Positions 12,240-22,110 of a stretch of DNA of 64,000 nucleotides are shown here, piece after piece. Origin of the DNA: Punica granatum (Eukaryota > Streptophyta > Magnoliopsida > Myrtales > Lythraceae); the NCBI RefSeq assembly GCF_007655135.1, contig NC_045134.1, forward strand, positions 6,716,982 through 6,780,981, in the 5' to 3' direction. Numbering within the stretch: position 1 is the first letter of the stretch; each line of letters starts with the position of its first letter. Both the position numbers and the translations under genes were made by a program. The notes beneath the pieces were generated by a model. That model was not told the origin of the DNA and searched no databases. It saw only the letters and a list, made by a program, of their open reading frames with translations.

Positions 12240-12385
12240 TAATGTGCTTGACTAATATAGGCCTGAGTCGGATTGACCCATTCGAGGATGAAACTCTTCC
12301 AATCGTGAATTTTCTTCATTCACAAGACTCAAATCCAATTTATTATGATTAAGAAAAAAAATATCGAATCATCTGAACTAATTCA
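12240..12385 (-). repeat. Diverged SINE copy, same family as at 10170
   Basis: It shares the order of conserved blocks with the 10.2-kb copy: GTCGGATTGACCCA, then GTGAATTTTCTTCATTCACA, then an A-box region near the right end. The B-box part is badly decayed and I could not find a target duplication. Confidence 0.6.
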
Positions 12386-12408
12386 CTTTGATCATAACAC
12401 TTTTATCA

Positions 12409-13803
12409 GGGTAAATTACACTCCCCTCCCTTGAAGTATTGTTGAATGACGCTTCACCCCTTTCTTAAGAAAAAATGACACTTCACCGCGTTCTCAATAG
12501 ATAAATTGACACTCCACCCCATTGATCAAGTTGACTAAATAGAAAAATTTTTATTTTGTCGTCAATCTTTGATTGCTTTATCAATTTCATCCTAATTCAT
12601 TTGCATGTTTAATATTGTCCTCAAAATGTCATGGTTGGTCGATATTAGTCTTGCTATTGAATTTCGACTAAAATTATTAATGTGCAAATCTTTTCAGAAT
12701 CAAAACATTATTTTACAAATTAAAGAAATTTTTTTAAAAGGATGCTTGTAGGTTTTCTAAAATAATATTACTCTTAAAATTTTCAGGGAAACTTTCGGTT
12801 AAATTTCCCTTGAAAAATTATTAAGACATTTATTTAATTTTTTTAAGAATTCTTGAAACAACATTTTTAATTTTTTAAATTTCTAAGGGAATTGCCTTGA
12901 AAAATAAATTATTTTATTAAGTTTTTTGATAGATTTCCTTAGAAAATATGTTGAAAATTTTCCTTGAAATTAGCAATTGTTTTTCTTTTTTCAATTTTAG
13001 TATGAGGTTATTAGCCGTTAGAAGGTCGCTCACAACTCCGTTGTCGTATTTGCGAGCGTGGATGCAGATTTACAAGTTTCTTCTTATATAGGTATCTTAG
13101 AAAGCATTATGAATAATAAAATAATCTTTACAATTAATAATTTTAAAAAAAGACAATAATAAAGAGTAGTAGAAAAAGGGCTTGTACAGTCACCTTATTG
13201 GCAATGTTGCAGTGACCACTAGTTGGCAATCATTCATGAGGGGTACGAGTGGAAGGAGAAGGGGTTAGCGCGAAGAGCCGGCACACCCTATCCTAAATCA
13301 CTGATGGCTTTAGATAATTTTATAGTCATCTACTTCGGTCATGCTCCTTACAACTAGTCTTATTCTTTAATTTTATTCGAAGATTTTTATGTACAAAAAT
13401 ATTGTATTTGAGTAGTAAGCTTCATCTCTCAAGATCAAGATGTCAAACATAATAGTTTGGGATATCAATATCGAGGAGTGAGGTCTCGTCAATGAGCAGC
13501 TCTCCAGGCTGTTGAAAGTCTCAGTTATTATCTATGTGTTGGCCTTTTTTATATTTTTGAAAATCTTTATTCTTAAAAATATGACACATTGATAGGTCTA
13601 TCAAAATTTCTACCAACGACAACACAGTGGACAAACCGTGTAATATTGAAAATAAGAATAAATAAATAAAAAGGATGAAAGCGAAAGTTTGGGATCAAAA
13701 CAGATTTTCTTATTAAGTTATCAATGGGATAGAGTGTCATTTTGTGTCAAAAATAAGGTTGACTATCATTTGGCAAAATCAAAGGAGGGAGTGTATTTTA
13801 CCC
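12409..13803. mobile_element. Non-autonomous MULE-type element, 1.4 kb
   Basis: The left end GGGTAAATTACACTCCCCTC pairs with the inverted right end (GGGTAAAATACACTCCCTCC). Weaker inverted similarity extends for about 100 bp and includes AAAATGACACT-type blocks on both sides. CTTTTATCA (12400-12408) and ATTTTATTA (13804-13812) match at 7 of 9 bases, fitting an old 9-bp Mutator-type duplication. The interior has no ORF above 60 codons and no transposase. Confidence 0.75.
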
Positions 13804-13812
13804 ATTTTATTA

Positions 13813-13998
13813 TTATATGTAATAGATAGATAGATGAAAAGGGTTTTTATATAGAGGAACTGTAGCCCCACTGTTGTCTTCATTTCCCTTTGTCCGCTCC
13901 CTTTTTCTAATTTGCGATCTGTCTGTAGACTTTCTTCCATATGTATACTTCCTTTTATTCTTTCCTCCATACCTTAGTGCTCTGTGCATATACTGACG

Positions 13999-14042
<44 letters not shown>

Positions 14043-14899
14043 GGGGGAGAATCCAAGTGAGATATAGAAGAGTCCAAACAAAAGTGGCTAAAAGCTTCAT
14101 AGATTTTTAATTTGTTGTTGCTCTCCGTTTCTTTCTTCTTGCACGGAGATATCAGAAGTTTCAGATGCCCATCCCCCATTATTCTTTGGCATGCTCATGT
14201 ATGAGTATCCCCTTTCTATGAACTTCCTATAATTTTTATGGTAATATATATATATATATATACATGCATGTATATACACACATATATGCAAGTGATTCTT
14301 CGTATAGCTCTTATCCAAGAGCTGGGAAATTTTTGCTATAACTTCCAAAACGCTTATATAGAAAATGAAAAGTTTTATTGATAAGAATCAAACTTAATAC
14401 ATCAAAATTCTAGATTATGAATGACTGTCAGTATTACATTAAATGATTTTTCTTTTTCAATTTCCTTTCTTTTTTATTTGTGGTGAATTGTTAAAAACTT
14501 AAAACTAGGATCCAAATATATATGTGTACAACCTAATTAAAAGTAGTGCAGCTCCTTCACGAGATAGAGTACGTCAAGAAAACGTACTTAACTAACAACT
14601 TCAAATATTTCGAGGGCAAGGTAATGCCTAGGTCAACTCCACCACAATCGATTTTCATAGTTTTTTCGATTAAAAAAGATCCGTCGGCCTAACACTTATA
14701 AAAGTTCAAATATGGAGGTTCAAAAAAGTCACACTAAAGAAAGTCAAATTTGAAATCTCTTGAATTCAAGCAAAAACATGTAGCATTGCATTACCTCCAT
14801 TTTCTCATCAATATTTGTTAAGAATTAAAATGAAAGTGTGCCCCACACCGAACAAAGAAATAAAGATACTTGGATATATATGTAATTTATTTCCACCTC
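13813..14899. other. Gene-free tract with (GA)n and (TA)n microsatellites
   Basis: (GA)n occurs at about 14001-14038 and (TA)n near 14245-14262. The ORFs across the GA run are low-complexity artefacts. No gene is seen. Confidence 0.6.
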
Positions 14900-15290
14900 C
14901 TAATAGTTTAAGCTTTTAGATTGAGAAATACTCAGCCCCATAAAAGTCCAATGCAAATTTAAGATGGTATTAGAGCAAGTTTCACATGCTCCTGTGGTTT
15001 CACACTATACTAAATCCAAAGTCCGAGTGCTGCCAAAAATCCGCATCGTATTAGTCCCTCTCGCTCGAGCATGATAGGGAAAAAAATGTCTTGCTCATGG
15101 TCTAGAAAAGCATGAGAAAGCGGAAAAAAAATGCTCGCCTTGTGATCAGTTATTAAGGGCACGTATCCAAGGACAAGTGACACGTGCAGGTGAGCAAAAC
15201 GATACGTGTAAGTAAGCGAAAAAAAAAAAGACCGCACGTTACCATGTAAGAATGAGCGTTGAGAGTAATATCAAAGTGTATTTCAGACGA
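14900..15290 (+). mobile_element. Decayed TRIM remnant
   Basis: This is related to the complete TRIM at 33535. The LTR tail TTTAAGCTTTTAGATTGAGA is followed by a primer-binding-like TGGTATTAGAGC (14965-14976). The inner 3' part shares TTAAGGGCACGT and CACGTTACCATGTAAG-type blocks with that element and ends in GCGTTGAGAGTAAT, like the start of its 3' LTR (TGTTGAAATAC). No second LTR or target duplication can be defined. Confidence 0.6.
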
Positions 15291-15871
15291 ATCAAAAAAG
15301 CAAAAATGATTGATTTGCATGTGACTTTAATTTTATCACCTATAAATTTTTGGATTGCAATGGACCCAAACTCGTACAAGTCAAATGAAAATTGAAGAAT
15401 ATCCATAGTTTAAACCTTAGACAATTGGGGCATTGATCAACTCTCACGCGCAAAACCCTCCAATGGAAGAGTCTCCTAAAAAGCACCAAAAATGTGAGCC
15501 CTTGAGCTCTCCCTTTAACGCAAAAGGAGTTACCAAGTACATCACCAGAGGTCATGCATTGCAATTGAATCATTCACACAAGCAAATCTCCACCATAAAA
15601 TCGGTTCAAAGTTTTCAAACTTTTTCAACGGTTACACCCCCCCTCTCTCTTCTCCTTAGAAACACTCAATCAGTCAAAAGAGCATTTTTCCATGCCCCAA
15701 GTATCCGACAACATCAGAGCCCTTTTCCAACATCTGTCCCTTGTTTCCCTTTCAACCCGTTCGATCCCCTCTCGCCCTTTTGTGTTCAAACCCCTTTCAA
15801 AGGAAGTCAAGGTGCATTTTCGTAATTACGCCCCAAATCCTTGCCCCATTTCGTGCCCTCCATCTCCCATC

Positions 15872-15879
15872 TATTTAAT
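15872..15879 (+). promoter_or_regulatory. Possible TATA box of the receptor gene
   Basis: TATTTAAT lies in a C/T-rich stretch about 100 bp before the proposed 5' leader exon. Transcription would start near 15900-15910. No other evidence supports it. Confidence 0.35.
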
Positions 15880-15972
15880 CACTCATCTCCACTGCCCTAA
15901 TACACCCTTCACCCTTCTCCTCAATAGTTCATAACCCTCTCATTATCTCTCCTTTCTCTTCGTCTATTTAGG

Positions 15973-16005
15973 ATGGGCTCTGAAGTTGAAGAAGCTGGGT
16001 TTTGA
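15973..16005 (+). promoter_or_regulatory. Upstream ORF (MGSEVEEAGF) in the proposed leader
   Basis: A 10-codon ORF starts at 15973 and stops at 16003-16005. The stop overlaps a second ATG (16005) as TGATG. If the leader intron 16022-16532 is removed (donor CCG/GTGAGT, acceptor TTTCCAG), the second ORF runs into the next exon and stops at 16606-16608, two bases before the main ATG. It could dampen translation of the receptor, but both transcription and splicing here are inferred. Confidence 0.4.
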
Positions 16006-16021
16006 TGGTGGGACGACTCCG

Positions 16022-16532
16022 GTGAGTTAGTAAAATTACTCATCTCAATATCATAAGTGTACCAAAATCTACGTAATGTGTTCATGATTATAGTTTTGAC
16101 GTTCTCGGTTTAATATCATGAGCTGCAATGATTATCGTCCGACTGGACATGATGCGGCCATATTGCATATATATAGTTTTAACGTCTTGCTCCATGTGCA
16201 TGTGCTTTTTCAAGTTCTTTTGTCTATCCATATATATATGGATACATACATATATATGCCTTTGTGTTTTAAAGGAAGGGTATTTTAATTGAGTGCTGCA
16301 ATTACAACCCCATGCACCATATGAGTTCATAACAATTCGGTTTCTTCGCATGATCAAGCAATATTCTTCCATGAATCATGATTGCGCTTTTACTCGTCTT
16401 AGCTGGACGAAGAATATAATGACTAGCTGCGTTGCTTTTGTAAAGCTAGACTACATACACATATACATTTACATATATTTACTTACTTAGAAATGATTAA
16501 TTAATTGGATTTTCCGACATTTTCTTTTCCAG
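16022..16532 (+). other. Proposed 5'-leader intron of the receptor gene
   Basis: The donor GTGAGTTAG at 16022 and a pyrimidine-rich acceptor TTTTCTTTTCCAG ending at 16532 fit plant splice sites. Downstream exon sequence leads directly to ATG 16611. The tract is AT-rich and contains no other gene. Confidence 0.45.
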
Positions 16533-16610
16533 GCGTGGATTCAAGGAACGTAGTAGCAAGGAGCTCCCAGCTGAAAACCTCTTGCTCAACAGCTTGCTTT
16601 CGAGGTAAAG

Positions 16611-19600
16611 ATGGCCGGTAAAGGATGTTCGAGTCTTCTCATATCGTTGATCGTGTTCTTGAGTTCTCTGGCACTTCGTGGTCAAGAAGTGGAGCTTCTC
16701 TTGTCCTTCAAATCCTCCATCGAAGATGATCCTCAGGGGTTCCTCTCAAGTTGGAGCAATAGTTCCTCGCCCGACTTTTGTAATTGGCGTGGAATCACAT
16801 GTGACGGTTCATCTCATGTTTTGGCCATCCGAATCCCCGGCCAAAACATTTCTGGCAAAATCTCTCCGTCGGTTTTCCAGTTCGACTTCATCCAAACCGT
16901 AGACCTGTCGTCCAACCATCTCTCCGGTGAGATTCCTAGTAACATTTTCTCTTGCTCTTCACTCAAGCATCTCAACCTTAGCAACAACAATCTGACCAGT
17001 GTGATACCACACGGGTCGATTTCCGGCCTGGAGGAACTGGACCTTTCAAACAATATCCTTAACGAGAAAATCCCTCAAGACATTGGGTCCTTCTCAAAAC
17101 TTAAGGTCCTTGATCTTGGAGGAAATGTCTTGTCTGGTGAAATCCCAACCTCCATATCAAAAATCCCGAGCTTGCAATACCTGACCCTTGCTTCAAACCA
17201 ATTGGTCGGAGAACTTCCCCGGGAATTCGGTCAAATGAAGAGCCTGAGATGGATATACTTGGGGTACAACAATCTATCCGGAGAAATTCCTAGTGAAATT
17301 GGGGATATCGCTTCTTTGAACCATCTCGATTTGGTCTACAACAACTTGACAGGGCCAATTCCATCATCTATAGGAAACCTAAGTAACCTCCAGTACCTCT
17401 TCCTCTACCAAAACAGGCTCACCGATCCCATTCCTAGGTCGATTTTCGGTCTAAAAAAATTGATATCACTTGACCTAAGTGACAATTCACTCTCTGGTGA
17501 AATCCCGGAACTCATTATTCAGCTCCAAAGACTTGAAATTCTCCATCTTTTTGGCAACGATTTCACTGGAAAGATTCCAAGTGCTTTGGCTTCCTTGCCT
17601 AGGCTTCAAGTCCTCCAGCTTTGGTCAAACAACTTATCGGGCCGTATCCCTAATGACCTTGGAAAGCAAAGTAATTTAACCATCATCGACCTTTCCACCA
17701 ATTCCCTGACGGGTCAAATCCCAGAGCACCTCTGCGACTCGGGCAATCTATTCAAGCTGATTCTCTTCTCCAACTCACTCGAGGGGGAAATTCCAAGAAA
17801 TTTGAGCTCCTGCAAGAGCCTACAGCGAGTGCGCCTCCAGAACAACCGCCTTTCGGGTGGGTTACTTCCGGAATTCACAAAACTGCCCCTCGTGTACTAT
17901 CTCGACATTTCAGGTAATAATCTGTCAGGCAGGGTTGGAGAGCAAGCGTGGAACATGCCCTCTCTTCAAATGCTAAAGCTAGCAAGAAATGGATTCTCTG
18001 GAAACTTGCCCGAGCACTTTGGAAGCGGCAAGCTTGAAAACTTAGACCTTTCAGAGAATGACTTTTCGGGCACCATTCCAGTGGGTTTAGGGGACCTGCA
18101 TGAGCTAATGCAACTGAAGCTTAACGGCAACAATATCTCAGGCGAAATCCCAGAAGAACTATCGAGATGCATGAAGCTGGTCAGCCTAGACTTGAGCAAC
18201 AATCGCCTCACCGGACCAATCCCAAGTAGTCTCGCCGGAATGCCAGTCCTTGGTGAGCTGGACTTGTCGGAGAATGAATTGATAGGGAAAATCCCATCAA
18301 ACCTTGGCCAAGTGGCATCGCTGATAAAAGTGAATATCTCGCACAATCACTTGCATGGAAAGCTACCATCAACTGGTGGGTTTCTCGCCATAAATGCAAG
18401 CGCCGTCTCCGGAAACGATCTCTGTGGCGGGGACAAACTGACTGATCTGCCGCCATGCAAAGGGGCCAGAAAATCATCAATTTGGTGGTCTTTATTCATT
18501 TGCATGCTCGTCATGGCAGCCGTGATCTGCCTTTCGGCCTATGCCTTTGTCTTTGTTAGGAAACGAAGTACTGGACCAGTGAAGAAGAGGATCGAGACAG
18601 AAGATGGAGTGTGGGAAGTGCATTTCTTCGATGCCAAGGTCTCAAAGTCGTTGGCAATAGATGATGTTCTGAGCTCAGCCGCGGAAGAGAATGTGATATC
18701 TAGAGGGAAAAACGGAACTTCGTACAAGGGAAGATCATCCACAAAGGCGATGGATTTCTTTGTGAAGGAATTGAATACATCGAATCTTGAGTCTGAAGCA
18801 ATTGAATTCGGCAAGCTCAAGCACCCGAATATCGTGAAGCTCTTAGCCATTTTTGATTCCCAAAAGAAGGTTTACTTAGTATATGAGCATGTTAACTGCA
18901 AGAACTTAAGGGAAGCTCTCCGAGGATTGAGCTGGGACCGGCGAAAGAAAATAGCGGTCGGAGTCGCAAGGGCTTTGAAGTTTCTGCACTGTAGTTGTTC
19001 ACCAAGCATCCTTGTCGGAAACATCTCGCTTGAGAAAGTTATCGTTGATCCAAACGACGAGGCCAGGTTGAGATTGAGCCCTTCGGGGCCAATCTTTACG
19101 GACGTCAAGTGCTTTATTTCTTCAGGCTACGTAGCCCCAGGTAATTAATTGATTATTAGCACTAATTCAATTTCTTTTTGTTAATGCATTTAAAATTGCT
19201 AAAGGTAAGCCTAATTGCTCTTGGATTATTCTTTCTTAATTTTCATAAAAGATATTGGAATATAATAAAAATATGAAAGAAAACCAAAAAAAGAAAATTT
19301 CTTTTTAGATATTAGTCTTGTAATAATATCCAGAAAAATCAACGTGCAAATCATTGTGATGCGAAGTCTATTCTAAGGTAATATAAAGAAACAGTCTCAG
19401 ATTCAATTTTCTTCATCCGGAGAGAATATCATCATGGAAAAATCCAAATGCATGTGAGTCCAATCCATGCAACTTTTGTTGATCAACAATACAAAATTTA
19501 CTTTTCCTTTTTGCAGAAGTCCTAGAGTCCAGAGAATTCACAGACAAGGGCGACGTCTACTGCTTCGGCCTAATCCTCATCGAACTCCTAACCGGAAAAT

Positions 19601-19884
19601 CACCATCTGATGGGGAATCATTCGGCATGCACGGGAGCATCGTGGACTGGGGAAGATACTGCTACTCGGACTGCCACCTGGAAACCTGGGTCGATCCAGC
19701 TCTCAAGGGGGCCGCGTCTGGTAACTCGAACGAGATTGTGGAGGCCATGAACTTGGCCCTCCATTGCACCGCCGTTGACCCCGCCGCGAGACCGAGCGCT
19801 GAAAATGTAGTGAAAACCCTAGAATCCATACTGGGGACAGGCACTTGTGTTTCTAGACTAAGGATTCCTTGTTCCCATGTCTGA
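16611..19884 (+). CDS. SKM1: SKM1-type LRR receptor-like protein, probably inactive kinase
   Basis: The coding sequence is join(16611..19140, 19517..19884), 965 aa. The 376-bp intron has GTAATT and TTTTGCAG borders and is phase 1, rebuilding the codon for Glu in SGYVAPE. In order: signal peptide (1 to about 24), LRR N-terminal domain, about 20 plant-type leucine-rich repeats (about 70-600), one membrane helix (about 625-648), and an intracellular kinase-like domain (about 665-950). The protein matches the LRR-XI family member At2g25790/SKM1 (about 960 aa), a plasma-membrane receptor for CLE-type peptides in pollen function. The lysine of VAIK is present (VKE, K719), but the glycine loop is poor, the HRD site reads VGNIS (802-806) and the DFG site reads LSPSG (822-826). 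Catalysis is therefore unlikely and signalling would need a partner kinase. The start is the first ATG before the signal peptide. The symbol is assigned by recalled homology and gene order. Confidence 0.93.
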
Positions 19885-20148
19885 ATATAACTGTCCAATG
19901 CTTTGGTTGGTTTAGCTCGCCTTCTTCTTTTCTTTTTCCCCCTTTGTTTTCTGAAGCTTTAGTCTCTCTTTTTTTTTGGGGTATTTTTATTATATATAAG
20001 CTGATGATGTGAAATGAACCTCACTAGCTCAAATGTTTTGTTTGAGGGTATGTTGACATATATTACTGAGTGTAACATGTAGATATAGACCAAATTTCCA
20101 TAATATAGATTACAAATTTCATGGATCTGTACTTTGTCATCTGAAGCG

Positions 20149-20181
<33 letters not shown>

Positions 20182-20800
20182 GTATATACATATATGCAGA
20201 TCTCCAAATCCGTTCTTAGCCTGGCTATTTATGCTAATTGATGATCCTGTCCCTACCCGAAGGATATAACTGCATTAAACTAGTTATGAAACTAGTGAAA
20301 ATTCTCTAGATTTTTTAATTATCAGTGCAGTCATCATCGTACATTCGCTCCATACACATATTTATTTGCATAATATCATCTCCTTTTTATTATTCACCTA
20401 TATACATATATATCTTATGATACATAAAATATATATATATATATATATATCTTATGGTGCTAGGTTAGCATATATGCGTGTACGCATATATATAATAAAT
20501 ACAATTAATAAGCTTTTTGGTACTAATGTTGTCGAGATACAATTGTGCGTGCAACTAGAAACTTGTAATGTGCAATATACTAGTTGGAAATTGAAATTCT
20601 GCTCGACATTTCTTCCTTTTTTTTTTTCTGAAATTCAGTCAAATGTAGTCAAAGTCAGCGAATATGTGTATATGACATTAATGTCTTGCTGCCTATCATG
20701 ATTTCATCTAAAACTCACTGTAAAAGCTCTCTGATATCAAGAAAAATTCTCTCTCATATGAAGGACATATGCAGATTAATTATAGGTCAAAGAATAAAAA
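19885..20800. other. 3' flank of the receptor gene, no further gene
   Basis: It contains T-rich and (TA)n/(GTAT)n microsatellites near 20150-20190 and 20428-20450. No canonical AATAAA signal stands out close to the stop, so the 3' end of the transcript is not placed. Confidence 0.5.
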
Positions 20801-20804
20801 AAAA

Positions 20805-20945
20805 GTGTAGCATAGTAGTATATGCTTTTGTCGAATAATCAGGAAGTTTCGAATTCGATACTCATTGTGAAACTACCCGCACTTTTTTATAAGTCATCAT
20901 AATTTTCATTTTATTGTATTAAACCTGTACACCTCTTTTATAACC
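20805..20945 (+). repeat. SINE-like repeat
   Basis: An A-box-like TAGCATAGTAGTAT is followed about 40 bp later by a B-box-like GTTTCGAATTCGATAC and a T-rich 3' part, as in tRNA-derived SINEs. Target duplications were not found. It does not fold as a complete tRNA. Confidence 0.5.
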
Positions 20946-21835
20946 AAAAAATTATGGGGAAGAGATAAGGGGCAAGGAAACAGGGACTTACACTTGCTGG
21001 GGATGGAAAGAAAGAGATTGAATGGGTTATGTGTAGGGGACCAAATGTACCAAAATTTGATGCTTTAATGATATACTTTGTCCCACTGCTGTCGGCTACT
21101 CTCTACATAAAACTAGCAAAAAGCTTCAAAGCAAAATAAAGAAAGGAAAAAGAAGAAAAGAGACCAAATGCAAGAATACATGTCACAAAGCTGCCCCCCT
21201 TCTTAAAAGGCTAAAGCTCGACTACTGTCAATTTGATCGAAAGAAGTCACCTTTATACTATCTACTACTTTGCCAATAATGTCGACGTGGTAGTATTATA
21301 GAAATGGAATATATCGATCTTTCGCTTTATTAATTTAAGCTTTTTATATCACCCCTTAACTTAGGGCAAAAATAATTTTCAAGATCTCATGTTGATAGAT
21401 GAGCTCATGTCAAGTGAAAAAGCCAAGTTATGCCATGTTTCTGACTAGCTGACGTTGAGGTTCTCGTGGTCTCGAATCTCATCATCAAGCACCAAACAGG
21501 CTAATCCCTACTCTTGTCTTTGGGTCAACTAGAGTCGGGTCAAGATCGAGACAAGACTTTAGTGTCAAGCTACGCATCGTGCCTTGATTATATAAGCAAT
21601 AAAATGTAAGATTAAATTTAAATGGTCATGGGAAACACTATTTTCTTTCAAAAGAAGTGATTTTCTAGAATTTAACTGACGAGAGATTTTTGTTATCATT
21701 ATGAAAGCATATTGTGAATATTCAGAAAACACGGAAAACATACGGATTTTCTAAATTTAAATCTCTTTTTTATAAAATTAAATTAATAAATCCTCCTAAA
21801 ATATATTTAACTTATATTTCCTCACAAAGTTAGAA
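20946..21835. other. Gene-free tract
   Basis: Unique AT-rich DNA. I see no ORF or repeat that can be supported. Confidence 0.5.
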
Positions 21836-21840
21836 CTTCT

Positions 21841-22110
21841 ATTTGTTTGCTGAATAGATAGATAGTCTGAAAAAATTATAACTATGCTTAACAATAAAAT
21901 ACTAGAAAAAGCCCATACATGATGAATATTTTTTTTTGCCGTTCGAAAAAGTCGAAGTCCCACTCCTATTAACATAAGAACTGGTAGTGAAACGAAAAGT
22001 ATAATCCATGAGTATTGATATGTATATTCCATAATAAAGAAACCTTTTTATTCTTAATTGTTTCTGATTCACCAGCTCTTATCACCTTTTTAGGTTCAAT
22101 AAAAAAAAAT
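21841..22110 (-). pseudogene. ndhF: Nuclear plastid DNA (NUPT): 5' part of ndhF and its upstream region
   Basis: The minus-strand reading from ATG 22032 gives about 64 residues matching the N-terminus of plastid NdhF (NADH dehydrogenase-like complex subunit 5): [35 protein letters not shown] and LSIQQ are recognisable. In plastids this begins a membrane protein of about 740 aa. Here similarity fades after LSIQQ and the frame soon closes. The bases before the ATG also look like plastid leader sequence. Substitutions (for example ILFVSLPV where IPFLPLPV-like residues are usual) indicate an old insertion. The outer limits are estimates. Confidence 0.85.

Noticed and set aside
15433..15934. ORFs of 130 and 80 codons upstream of the receptor
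   Set aside because: C-rich promoter-proximal DNA with no domain. The proposed TATA box and leader lie inside or after them.
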